Assembly (NCBI RefSeq): GCF_036785885.1
Contig: NC_092323.1
Span: forward strand, 6,828,501 to 6,892,500
Direction of reading: 5' to 3'
Length of the DNA: 64,000 nt
Source: Coffea arabica
Taxonomy: Eukaryota > Streptophyta > Magnoliopsida > Gentianales > Rubiaceae
Shown here: positions 49,379-60,668 of the stretch, one piece after another
How positions within the stretch are numbered: position 1 is the stretch's first letter
Layout: every line of letters starts with the position of its first letter
Program-made: the position numbers and the translations under genes
The notes under the pieces: model-generated
The model's database searches: none
The model's input: the letters and a program-made list of their open reading frames with translations, nothing else
Told to the model about the DNA's origin: nothing

Positions 49379-50069
49379 GGTTCTTGTTTTGATATTGTCA
49401 AGGGGGGAAAAAAGGCTTTGGATTTACAAAACACATTTGATGAATTATGTGAAATATATAATTGGGTTGTGGAAAGTTATATAGATAATCCTGCATACTT
49501 CCTCCTTTCGACACCAGTATTATTCGTCAATATTGCTTGTCAGACATGATCGTTGAAAACCTGTCCGGGTGTCCACATCAACCTGCAAATTGAGCAGGGG
49601 AATTCAATTCCAAATTACTTGTCTATGACTTTAGCTCTTTGTGGAAATTTATCATCTCAGCACGAGACTTCATGAGAAGTATATTACAATTCGGAATTTT
49701 TTTTGGAAAATTTGTCTTCAAACTTGATGCGTACGTACGTTGAAGGGAGAAAAGAAATAAGAGGTATACACGGCACATTTTTGATGAAAAAATGCGGCTA
49801 TTGCGTATCTAAGTATTATGTTTGAATAGCAACATGATATATGTTACTGAAACTTTCTTTCGGGGGCTTCAAACTTCTGATGAACAAGTAGGAAATGCTC
49901 AAACAACCAACTACTCCCACTTCCAGAGTAATTGGCCGTCGATAGAGTTTTAAAACTCTACTTGAGCGTAAATCAAGAGATTAAATCTCTTGACTTATAT
50001 TCTAATATCTAGATTTTTGTGGAAATATTTCGCCAACGGTACATAGGCACCCGTCTGGACCTGTTTAGG

Positions 50070-50260
50070 TTTCCCTTCCCCTAATGTAGAGTAGGAATAG
50101 TTGTAGCATAGATAGCCCTTCCTCTAATGTAGAGTATGAGTAGTTGTAATATATAATCTATCGTGTCCAGTGATGGTTCACCGGGTTCTCCTTGACCTGT
50201 TTAGATCCCATGTTCCTCTAGTGTAGAGTAGGAATAATTGTAATATACAATCTATCGTGT
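50070..50260. repeat. local repeat, three 'CTAATGTAGAGTA(G/T)GA' units
   Basis: The word CT(A/G)(A/G)TGTAGAGTA followed by a (G)AATA(G/A)TTGTA segment occurs near 50081, 50115 and 50218. The last two units also share AATCTATCGTGT, and two copies of GACCTGTTTAG precede the array parts (near 50058 and 50197). The origin is unknown. Confidence 0.65.
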
Positions 50261-50681
50261 TGGAAAAAAAAGTAAAAAAAAATGCTCAAACGCAATTTCC
50301 AGCCCGAAGCTGCTTGAAATCTTCAGCTGGGAGAAGACAGCATACGTATCTTAAACTGCAAAATTGAGGATGCAAAATGCATTGGAGAACGGTGAAATGC
50401 TTAGCGGATTGACACTTCACATCTCGATGGTTATATTTAGAAGAAACCAGTACTAGTATTTTGTCCAAAGAATGGACAGGTAGAAGAAAGTTGGTGGGGA
50501 TCCCTCAACTTCACCATGGAGTTACGTGCGATAATCAAGATTTAGATAAAGCAAAATTGGACTTGCAAACCAAAGATAAATTAAATTACTCCACGATGGT
50601 AGGAGAATTACAAATGTAACGCACTAAAGCATCAGTTTTTCATTTCCGTTAAGTGAAGTCCTATTAATGGAATAACCAATC

Positions 50682-50830
50682 GGTGTGTTTGGATACGAGA
50701 TTATTTAGAATAATATTTTGAAAAAATACTACAACTCTTCTTTTTTTTATGTGAAATAAAATATTGTTATAAAATTTGTTTGTGATATAATAAAATTTTT
50801 TTAAATAAACCACTGTCCAAATAAACTCGC
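50682..50830 (+). mobile_element. MITE, 'GTGTTTGGATA' family B, copy 1
   Basis: Begins GGTGTGTTTGGATA and ends TGTCCAAATAAACTC. It includes ATTATTTAGAATAATATTTTG and AATACTACAA, words also found in the element at 51247-51411. It has the terminal pairing of a short nonautonomous DNA element. Confidence 0.55.
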
Positions 50831-51246
50831 TAAAAGCATGTTTTTTTTCCTCCTCATTTGAAGAATGTAAGCTTGACCGTGTAATTTTGTTTGGACAAGA
50901 AAGGAAAGGAGCAAGAAAAGAAGAGAACATAAAAGTTCAAAATGACATTCTTCTTACCTTTCTTCATGACACACTACGTTTCATAGTTAGTCGCCATTTT
51001 ACTTGTTGGCTTCGTTGTTGACGAAAATTTGTAATGTGGAGAAACTTTAAAACCTCTAATTTATTTTTATTATCCTATTTTACCCCTCACCAAACAAAAA
51101 CCCTCCAAAGAGAGGGGGGAAAAACAGTAGTGTGATCCTAAATCCTTATCTGGCTTTTATATTTTCTTATAATCAGTTACGGAAATTTTCTGACAAGCTT
51201 GGTAGTGGATTAATCATGACGAAATACCAATATTAATTGACATAGA

Positions 51247-51411
51247 GTATTATTTGAGATATTATTTGGAATAATTATTGTAGTACTTTTTGTGATGTGA
51301 TATATATGAGATAAAAAGGTGAATTGGGAATATAAAAAGGTAGGTTAAGAAATGTATTTATGATACAAGCGAAATATTATTTGAGATATTTTTGCTATCC
51401 AAACACTCCCA
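51247..51411. mobile_element. MITE, 'GTGTTTGGATA' family B, copy 2
   Basis: Ends in ATTTTTGCTATCCAAACACTCC, the reverse of the family B start, and contains GATATTATTTGGAATAATTATTG and a TTGTAGTACTTTTTGTGATG segment. The word 'ATTATTTGAGATATT' occurs near both ends. Confidence 0.5.
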
Positions 51412-53609
51412 ATTAATGTTCGTAGCGTCGAAAGGACGTTTCGACGTGTATTTCAATCTTACATGTTTACTCGTTTTTCTTCTTCCTTGGCAGTACTTCT
51501 AAACTAGTTTTCTAGCTTATTATCTTTGAGCCCTTTACTACAAAATCTCTTCCAAATTTTGATTACTTTCAGAAAGAAATGATCAGATCAGATTGAAGCG
51601 GACCTAATCATTCTTCTCTAAACTTCTTCTAACACAATCAGCAGTGCTTTGGTTGTACACATAGTACGTGAAACATACATAGAGTGTTTTTTTTTTGGGG
51701 GTCAACCAATAATATAGGTTCACTAAGAAAAAAGCAAACTCCTCGAGTCAAAATAGAATTGTTGTTTAAACTCTCTTTTAAACTCCATTTGAATTCTTAA
51801 TCAGTCTTGTGAAAGCAATCGCATATATTCAACGCAACGTGCAACTTCAAGCTTTGAACTTTCTTCAGTCAACAAGAAAAACAGTGGGAAAACAAAGAAT
51901 AAAAAGAAAATGGATATGTCAATACTTCCTTACCAAACTTAAGGAGCAAGATTTGTCAACGATGGATTATGGTCTTATCTCCCACCGTTGCTCCTTGTAG
52001 CTTTCAGAGTGTATACCACATCCACATGTATGCAGCATTGACTCTGCGCCCTATATGTGCCGAGAGTTTTCAGGAACGTCATCTCCTAAACCTAAAGCCT
52101 TGACGCTTTGGAAAAAAATAAGGAATGCGAAGTTGCTATAGATATTGCTGGAGTTTGAAGTCTTGACTACTGAAATAAGTTCCCTTGCACGACTTTAATT
52201 TAAGTCAACCATTTGATCCAGAACTTGAAATTGTTTACTGAGGAGTCAGTCAGGACGACTTTGAGTTTCACTCTTGACAGCATGCCGTTTACGTGTCCAT
52301 GTTTCAACTGTGATATACTATAGTTGAAATTTGAGGTCTCACCTAATAAAGAAAAAAAAATTTGTATTTAGGTGTAATTTGCGTTGACCTTGGGATTTTA
52401 TCTTATATCTCAGCGTCGCCGGCCTTCATAAATACACATCATGCATCTATCAAGAACAAGTGCTGATTGAGTTCAAAGATGAACGGCCTTGGGCCTTTTT
52501 TTTTTGTTTTTGGGGTGGGGGGAGGCGGCGGCGAGAGAGAGAGACAGGAGCTGATGCACTAGGGTCCTAAATAAGGAGGGTCGGCCGGGGGCCTACACCA
52601 TTGAAGAGGGGGATGAGGAAGCAAATGGTCCTATGACTAGTTGATAGTGTCTCCTCTCCCCTGGGTAAGTCTGGGGAAGGAATGGGACTTAATGTGCTTG
52701 TCATGTTGGTTGTCACCCTGGTTTTAGGCCTCTATGGTCCTTACCTATGCCCTTTCAAGGTATGGGGTGGGGGCACTTAAACAAGGCTTTCACATGCCCT
52801 AATCACCCTTCTCCTACTACAAACCACGTGGTCCCCCTTCAATCATTTTTTTCTTATCATTTTGAGGGGCTAAGAATCCAATATTCCCCCAAAATTATAG
52901 CCCTTAATCCCCTATATAAAAAAGAAAATATTAATAATCTTTCCCAATATAAGTCAGTCCAGTGAAGGAGAGTTGGATTTCACGGTTTATATCCCCTTTC
53001 CTATATTAATCTTTCCTAGAAACAGTAGACAACATTAGTTTGTAATAACCATGTCAGTCTAGAGTCGAGATAAGAATATGTGTTCATACGAAAAACAGAC
53101 ACAGGACCCTTCATCCAAAGGTAATGAACTTATTTCCTAATTAATCAACTATGAGAAATCTTTTGCCTATTATTATTAGCACAAAGATGTTCTTAAATGT
53201 ACCCAACCTTGAAAATTACTATAAACAAAGTACCTATATATATATATACAGAATGTTTTTTTTGGGTTGTGGGGAAGAAAAATGTGGCAAATCAGAGTAT
53301 GGGAACTTCTACATATACTTGTTAAGCACTGTGAGCCGGTGGGTGGTCCAGAAGCATTATATTGTTGGTTGAATTAATTTTGTCAAGAGTGGAAAATTTG
53401 ATTGAAGTTTTGTTCTCTCTGATCGAAACACGATTTGAACAAGTTGCGTAGGAGGTTGGCTGCACGATTACCACTTCGCCCTCTGAGAGAAGATCATACG
53501 ACGCCCAAAACCAGGAAGCATGTGTTTTTCTCGTTCTACAATACAACTTAATGCACTTGAAATTTGGGTACAAGAGATTAGCAATTGTGATATCTGGAAT
53601 ATTCAGAAC

Positions 53610-54137
53610 TAGGGCTGCAAACGACTCGAGTCGAGTCGAGTTTTGGACTTATCGAACCGAGCTCGACTTAATAACAGGTGGGTTCGAGTTCAAACTCGAG
53701 CTTGACGAGCCAAGAAAATTGAGTTAGAACTCGACTCGACCAAGGAAAAGTAAGGCTCGAGCTCGACTCGACAAGACTCGTGAGCTGTAGCTTGATTTCT
53801 GGCTCACGAGCAGCTTGAATTGTCAGCTCGTAACGTAGCTCGACTGTTTGACTCGTGAGTAGCTCATTAGCTCGAGTTTCTGAAAATTAATCTAATAAAA
53901 ATAACAAATAATTATTTTTTTTGATAAATAATAAAATATTAGGGATATATATGTAATTTTACTATTAAAATAAAAAAAATAAAAAAATATATATACTCGA
54001 ACTCACGAGCTAACGAGGTTAATATTTTGAATTCGAACTCGAGCTCGAGTTCGATTTCGCTAGCTCGAACTCGACTCGAATTCGATATTGATTGAACTTG
54101 AGTCGCTCGCGAGCGGCTCGATTCGTTTGCAGCGCTA
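53610..54137. mobile_element. hAT-type MITE with CTCGAG/GCTCGA-rich arms
   Basis: A 528-bp element with perfect 8-bp target duplication TTCAGAAC at 53602-53609 and 54138-54145. The ends are TAGGGCTGCAAACGA and, reversed, TAGCGCTGCAAACGA. Both arms are packed with CTCGA, GCTCGA and ACTCGACTCGA words on both strands, while the centre (about 53880-54000) is AT-rich. This parallels the layout of the hAT MITE at 46018-46519 with a different repeated word. No coding capacity. Confidence 0.9.
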
Positions 54138-54849
54138 TTCAGAACTCGAAAGAGTTGGTCATTTTCTTGACAAAATCGAACGATTGCGTGGCAAACTGAT
54201 CTGTAACATTTGTATAAAATTGAGGCCCGTAAAGATATCTCAGTATGGGCACCTGTGACAATTTCGTGTCAGGTGTAAAAAGATATAGACGGATGCCTCT
54301 TTTTCAACCGCCTTCAAACCTTGTCTTCTACTCATGCATGTCATTTTATCAGCAGAATTTTCCACGACCGGGTGAAATTATATTGTTCGACCCGTCATTT
54401 CTTGCCCCAGAGTGAATCTTAACTTAATAGTTCAATCAATCAATCAATGAGGTCTCGCCGATTGAGAGACCAAATTTTCATCATGTTTGAGTAGGACCAT
54501 AGCAACAACCTTAGATGCAAGTATTAGATTAAGCTTATTTTGTTCTTTCAATTCGCTTCAAGAAGTGAAAACTTGTATGCCATGTCTCATGGGAGATGGG
54601 GTTTGGGCAAACCATCCAAATTCTTTTCCAGTCGAGACGATAACAGAAATCATTTCGACAGCCCATGAGTGGTTTATGTGCTTCCCAGTCCTTAACCGTT
54701 TAAAACAAAATGTTGGGGGAACATAATGGAATAGGAAACAATTAACTGCCCAATTTGAAATTGTTTTACATGTATACATACTAATAAGTATTTAATAATA
54801 ATTCACTCATTAAAAAAAAAGCATAAATTTTTCAAAGAACATGACATCT

Positions 54850-55100
54850 CCACCGTGCACCAGGCTAGAGATAAATTTGGGCTCTCAAAGATTTATCTGC
54901 GAAAACATACGAGATCGCAGATTATACTTTCGGAACGGAATCAAATCTCGGAAGCAAAATATTAATCTCAGTTTAAACTCATCATGTCTCTTGTTTTTTT
55001 CCCTCCCAATGCTCTTTCTGCCTCCGACTACCAAATTTAGGTTCGAACTCTAAGCCCACGTTCTCGCTCGGATATATTGAGCCAACCCTCCCTAGTAATT
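54850..55100 (-). mobile_element. possible tRNA-derived SINE remnant
   Basis: On the minus strand the text GGGTTGGCTCAATATATCC is followed after about 20 bases by AGAGTTCGAACC, which fit Pol III A- and B-box spacing. No tail or target duplication was identified, so both the identity and the extent are tentative. Confidence 0.35.
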
Positions 55101-56261
55101 AAACCAATCGTGTCTTAAATGAATTCATGACAAAAAGTCAAAATTTGGTACAATGGGACCCTTTTCCCAAACGAGTAAACCAATTTGCAGAGTCAAAATT
55201 GCTGGAAAAAAATCAAATGTACATATTAATGTATATCACCACCTCGTTAATTAAAAAATTTGTCTAAAAGTCCTCATATTAATTCATTTTAACATCCCGA
55301 CTTTTGCACCGTCGGGATGTAGCAACGTTATCTTGAACTGCTCTGGGGTTACGACACCATGATGTGCTTGCTATTCATTTTATTCATGTGGCTCGTAATT
55401 TGACCGGTCAGCGGTTCCGTCTAAAAAATGCAAAGGTCTATGGTACGACTGGTGGCGGGGTTGGTGTGGAATGTGACTTTTTCGTCAAGCAACTTAGGGG
55501 AGTATCGAAATCCCAGTATCCATCTAAGTGTCAGACTAAAAAAAAAAAAAGAGAAGAAATCAGACAATTGCTGAAACCACGATGGGCTGTCCCTCAACTT
55601 TTTCTTCCCTGAAGAATTCTTTCGTGCATACCCCAAAAAAGACATGAAAAAGGCCTCTAAATCTGGGAGCGCCAAGTCACCGCAGGTCACCCATGACCTA
55701 CCATGATGCCAATATAATATATCTTTTTCTTTTTTTCGTTGTTCGAAATTTGTGGAATTATAGAGATCCCAGGTCACTTTTGATCACTTTTTTTTTTTTT
55801 TTTTTTTTTACCTAAACGAGGCTGTCTTATGACTTCAATCGAACTCCGCAATGATTTTAAGTATAATTTTTTTTCACCCAAGTCTTAAATGTGATGATGG
55901 TATAACCAGTGACCACCATCATCGCTTTAGCCTTTGAGTCGTAAATCAGTTGGCCAATACAAACGGCGCACTTAGGTTATGGGTGAGGGATTCTAGGAAC
56001 AATTTCGTCGGTCGAAAGTTTCCGGTTGGTGCGGTTTTCTCGTTTCTGTTTTTTCACCCCACATTACATTCTTTTGTTACAGCCAATCAATCTACCGTGC
56101 CCTTCTGGAAACCTCGGTCAAGTTATTAGGAATTGTTGAAGTTACTACTACTTTTATACAACTCAAAACCAGGTGGCACATTTTCCACCCTTGTTCGCAA
56201 ATGTGAATTTATATCTCTTTTCTCCACACGCAATGGCACGGAGAGTGTTTCTTTTCTCGCT

Positions 56262-56482
56262 GGCTGCCGCCCCCCGGCATAGTTTAGTGGATAACGTGTG
56301 GGTTGAGGAGGGCAGAGGTTGACTCCTAAATGAAGTGGTAACTCAGCTTTTCGTATTAGCTTCAATTTTCTCCCCTCCTCTCGATATTTGTTCAGGTGGA
56401 GTTCTTCGTTAATAATAGACCATTCATATTCATCACAAATTTTAACAACCAAATCGTGGTGATTAAATCAGGGAGTAACTCT

Positions 56483-56513
<31 letters not shown>
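56262..56513 (+). mobile_element. possible tRNA-derived SINE with A-rich tail
   Basis: GGCATAGTTTAGTGGATAAC contains an A-box match (TAGTTTAGTGG), and CAGAGGTTGACTCC, about 30 bases later, matches a B box. The unit can be followed to an A-rich run at about 56490-56513. A target duplication was not found. Confidence 0.45.
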
Positions 56514-57282
56514 TTTTTGCATCTATTGATATACGGGTGTAGACTGGAGACTGTACAAGGAGAGTGAGTGGCCGACATGGAAGTAAGAGATGGGCCATCG
56601 CGGTCGGGGAACATGTGGACCATGGCTTGGTTAAAGGTCCAATTTTGGGTGGGCTTTGTTTCCTCATGTCACTATGTCCTGAGATTTGTGTCGGTCTGGC
56701 TTTAAGTTTCTCGGCAAATCACAAGCCTTTTCTCTACATGTATCCGTCTAAAATCTAATACTACACCATTTTATCAAATTTTCATACGAACTTTTTTAGT
56801 TTCCAACCAATTGAAATCATCTGAGTTTGACGGAAATGGCATAATGTTTACCTCATAGAATCGGCACCTAATTCAAAGCGCATCTCTCTCTCTTGCCCCC
56901 TGGTAGTAATTAAGAAGGAAAACGTCAAGAAAAGTAAATGAGTAAAACGTTAAAAAATATTATTTTTTTAAAAAAAAAAAAATCCGAAATAGATATGCCT
57001 GCTGGAGATTGTTGTACACTCACTTCCACTGATTTTGCTACGCATCTCTGACGCGGCGCAGTTGAGGTCTTGAAAGAGGATGTAATAAAAAGTTTTAGTA
57101 GCCGGAAAAGCGCGTGGATTTAGCACACATTGCGTGTTCGTACTCAAAAAAAATTTCATAAATGAGCAAAATCGGTGGAGAAACTAATAATGACAAGAAA
57201 GAAAAAAAAAAACCCAGAAGATTTTTGAAAAGAAAGGGGGAGAAAAATGTTGGTCTATGCTGACCTTGGCAGCCAAAACTTC

Positions 57283-57540
57283 TATATATATGCATAGAGA
57301 ATATGCCAGAGAGCAACATACCTGCCCATTGCCCAAAACCCACTCCATCGACGACTACTACTTTTCTCCTCCTTCCACATTTCCACTGAATCCCAATTCT
57401 CTTCTCTTTCGTCTCTCCTTTTTGCTGGCTACAGAATTTCCTGCTAGCTTTCGGCTGCTTCTTCTCTTTTTGCCTTTTGGCTCACACGATTTTTCGAGGC
57501 TAACTTTTCCAAACAAAACCAGAAATACAGAGTAATTAAA
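57283..57540 (+). promoter_or_regulatory. ACC synthase TATA box and 5' leader
   Basis: TATATATA at 57283-57290 sits in a CTTCTATATATATGCATAGAG context, predicting a start near 57315 and a leader of about 225 bases, C/T-rich and free of splice signals. Confidence 0.65.
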
Positions 57541-59319
57541 ATGAAGCTGCTATCTAGGAAAGCCACGTGCAATTCCCACGGCCAAGATTCATCGTACTTC
57601 CTGGGATGGCAGGAGTATGAGAAGAACCCATACGATGAGGTTCGCAATCCGACAGGCATTATTCAGATGGGTCTTGCGGAGAGTCAGGTTTGTCAACAAA
57701 ATATCTTTTCCCTCTTTTTCAACTCTTTTACTCCACATATGCATGTGATGGTTTTTTTTTTGGGGGTAAATTTCGACTGTCATTCTTCTTTTATCTCATA
57801 CCGTCACTATTACTTTTGGCAGCTCTCATTTGATCTGCTGGAGTCATGGCTGGCTGAAAATCCAGATGCCAGTGGCTTCACGAGAAACGGGGAGTCCATT
57901 TTCAGAGAACTAGCTCTTTTCCAAGATTATCACGGCCTTCCCGCTTTCAAGAAGGTTCGTTGAAAACGATAATTTATGAAGTACCGTCACAAATTTATTT
58001 AAGTACTATGCTCAGCTGGCTCTATCTCTTATGGATGTTCAATGCAGGCGTTGGCCGAATTCATGGAAGAAATTAGAGGAAACAAAGTCACATTTGATCC
58101 CAGAAACCTAGTCCTAACTGCAGGAGCAACTTCGGCTAACGAGACCCTCGCGTTCTGCATAGCTGAACCAGGCGAAGCATTCCTCCTTCCAACTCCATAC
58201 TATCCAGGGTACGCACGCATACATGCAGCGCCATGCTACCCCGTACTTTTTTTTTCTTTTTTTTGTACACGGTATATAAACACTCTTATATGATATCACG
58301 TTGCCGGACCGGGTCTAATGATGAAACCGCATGAATAATGCAGATTTGATAGAGATCTCAAGTGGAGAACCGGAGTTGAAATCGTTCCAATTCAATGCAC
58401 GGGCTCAAACGGCTTTCGAATTACCGAATCTGCCCTTGAGGATGCTTATCAACTTGCTCGCAAGCAGAACCTCAGAGTCAAGGGCGTCCTGGTCACTAAC
58501 CCTTCCAATCCACTGGGAACGGCTCTGAGCCGTCAGGAATTAAATCTTCTAGTTAGCTTCATTTCTGCCAAGAACATTCATCTCATTAGCGACGAAATCT
58601 ATTCTGGCACAGTTTTTAGCTCGCCGAGCTTCGTTAGTGTCATGGAGGTTTTACTAGAAAGAAATCTCGCCAACACTCAAGTTTGGAACAGAGTTCATTT
58701 AGTATATAGTCTTTCCAAAGATCTGGGACTTCCCGGTTTTCGAGTTGGAGCGATTTACTCCAACGACAACACAGTCGTAGCTGCAGCCACAAAAATGTCG
58801 AGCTTCGGATTAGTTTCTTCCCAGACTCAGTATTTGCTATCCGCCATGCTCGCCGACAAGAAATTCACAAAGCATTACATTTTTGAGAATCAAGTACGCC
58901 TTCAGAAGCGGCACGCAATGCTCGTTAGAGGACTGAAGAATGCTGGAATCAGCTGCCTTGATAGCAATGCCGGATTATTCTGCTGGGTGGATATGAGGCA
59001 TCTTTTGACCTCCAAAAGTTTTGACGCGGAGATGGAGCTTTGGAAGAAGATAGTATATCAAGTCGGGCTTAACATCTCCCCGGGATCCTCATGCCACTGT
59101 GCCGAACCCGGCTGGTTTCGTGTGTGCTTCGCCAACATGTTGGAAGAAACGCTAGACCTGGCAATGCAAAGGATAAAGGATTTTGTGGTATCAACGGCCA
59201 CCAAATCTTCCAACACCGGTCGGAGTCATCATCTTTCCAGCAAGTATTCAGCCCGAAAGTCTCTCAGCAAATGGGTTTTTCGGTTATCGTTTCATCATGA
59301 CAGTGAAAATGAACGATAG
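57541..59319 (+). CDS. ACS: 1-aminocyclopropane-1-carboxylate synthase, type 2 (ACS9/ACS5 group)
   Basis: Four exons join in phase to 471 residues: 57541-57687, 57833 region start 57823-57954, 58048-58208, 58344-59319. The enzyme is cytosolic and PLP-dependent; it converts S-adenosylmethionine to ACC, the committed step of ethylene synthesis. It starts [20 protein letters not shown], and [20 protein letters not shown] and the TNPSNPLGT motif follow. The active-site block [14 protein letters not shown] has its PLP lysine at about 272. The C-terminus ends [16 protein letters not shown], the TOE motif of type-2 isoforms that lets ETO1/EOL E3 adaptors mark the protein for degradation. The MAPK sites of type-1 isoforms are absent. 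The three-intron layout is the family norm. Gene order next to the DYW PPR gene supports orthology to At3g49700/ACS9, but ACS4, ACS5 and ACS8 are close paralogues. Confidence 0.95.
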
Positions 59320-60135
59320 TCCTAGTGTGAACGTATCGAATGGTTGACTTTTTTTTTTTACTATTATTCTTTTTTTTCCTCAATATTTAGATGTTGAGTT
59401 TCAAATTTTGTACTATTATTTCATGCAAAGAGAGTGCACTCGGTCCATGTGGATTAGAAGTGGTTGATTTCTGCTCTATTATTTTGTAAAATCTCATTTG
59501 TGAGGACTTCCACGATATCTTCTTGAATTGTTCAAACCATCATTAATACAATAATGTACGTGTCACATGATGATCAGATTCGGGATTACATATTTAATTG
59601 TATGTTCTTTGACGCCCTTTTTCTGCATGAGTTTTTCCTTTTTAGAAATAAGTATGCATGGCATTATCAAACTCAATATTGCAACGTCCTAAAAATTAAA
59701 ACCCAAATGAATACTATTAACTAGTATTAAGTTAACATGCTACTGTAGTACTGTGTCAACGACTTAGAATGCATGTAATGCCTACACTTGATTACATTGG
59801 AATTTGGGAATGCTTCGTGGTAGCGGCGGGATTACCGGCAAGATCCTGGTAGAATGATGCCGACATTAGACTTGCATTGGCCGGTTTCTTAAACAGATAT
59901 ATAACTGACATTCCCCCCCCCCCCCCCCCCAATGGATTTTTTTTTTCTTTTTTGAGAAATGGAATACTGTATAAGACGACGTTTTAGCCGTATGAGCAGC
60001 TTTCTTGATACGGGTCAGAAATGGAATGAGTCACAACAATGAATTCGTTCTCCACCTAGTGTTTTGGGGTAGGGTAGCGACACCAGTCTTTTTTCTGGAA
60101 TGAGATGGGAGCTTCGAAAACCCTGAGGCCTTGTT
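59320..60135. other. ACS 3' UTR and flanking DNA
   Basis: The ACS 3' UTR is expected in the first few hundred bases. A C18 run lies at 59913-59930. No other gene seen. Confidence 0.45.
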
Positions 60136-60283
60136 TGGACAGCAATTTTCCAAAGAAAATTTGTTACATTTTCCGTGAACATATTTTTCAATCATCTTTT
60201 TACCTAACATATATCAAATCGGTACAGTAATTTTTCTACAAAAAATCTAGAAAAATGCAATCCAGACACAACCTAAGTTTTCT
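60136..60283 (+). mobile_element. ~150-bp MITE, 'TTTGGAT' family A, copy 3
   Basis: Starts GCCTTGTTTGGACAGCAATT and shares GTGAACATATTTTTCAATCA, ACATATATCAAATCGG and TACAGTAATTTTT with the copies at 15001-15140 and 49227-49378. It ends AATCCAGACACAACC, a partial inverse of its start. Confidence 0.6.
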
Positions 60284-60521
60284 AACGCTTTTAATCTTGG
60301 ACACACAGATAAGAAAAAGGACTAAACACAAAGGAAAAGAAAAAAGTTTAAAAAGAAAATGATCATCCATATACCGTCACTAACTACATAATTGGTAGAG
60401 TTTCCTGCAAGAAATTTTCATGTTTAAATCTTTTGAAAATTTGAATGTATTATTATTATTAAGAGAGAAGAAAATTTTGAACACCTCTAAATTTTAGAGT
60501 TTCAATTGTAGCACTAGACTA

Positions 60522-60668
60522 AGAGTCCATTTAGATTGGAGTTTTTGGAAGTTTTTGTTAAAAAAAAAAAATGCTATAATGATATGACGTATGTGAAATA
60601 AAAAAAATAATTTAAACATATGTTATTTCAAAAAAATTTTCTTGAAAAGCTTGCAATCTAATGAGGAC
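60522..60668. mobile_element. short TIR element, 'GTCCATTTAGATTG' type
   Basis: Begins GAGTCCATTTAGATTGGAG and ends CTTGCAATCTAATGAGGACC, imperfect inverted ends enclosing an A/T-rich 115-bp centre. The architecture resembles the two 'TTTGGAT' MITE families, but the internal sequence differs. Confidence 0.45.

Larger units (their letters stand above)
48749..53601. other. gene-free interval with MITE remnants
   Basis: No gene recognised over about 4.9 kb. It holds MITE copies at 49227-49378, 50682-50830 and 51247-51411, a local triple repeat at 50070-50260, and a GC/GT-rich patch at 52500-52830 without coding features. The short frames near 50664-50930 are shadows of the MITE. Confidence 0.45.
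54146..57282. other. ACS upstream interval, gene-free
   Basis: About 3.1 kb without a recognised gene. It includes two tRNA-like SINE candidates, long T/A homopolymers (55787-55809, 56488-56513) and the distal ACC synthase promoter. Confidence 0.45.

Noticed and set aside
52500-52830. Possible microRNA precursor (text resembling miR164 star or miR482)
   Set aside because: No arm pairing with plausible duplex length could be drawn by hand, and the mature-like words have insertions relative to known families.
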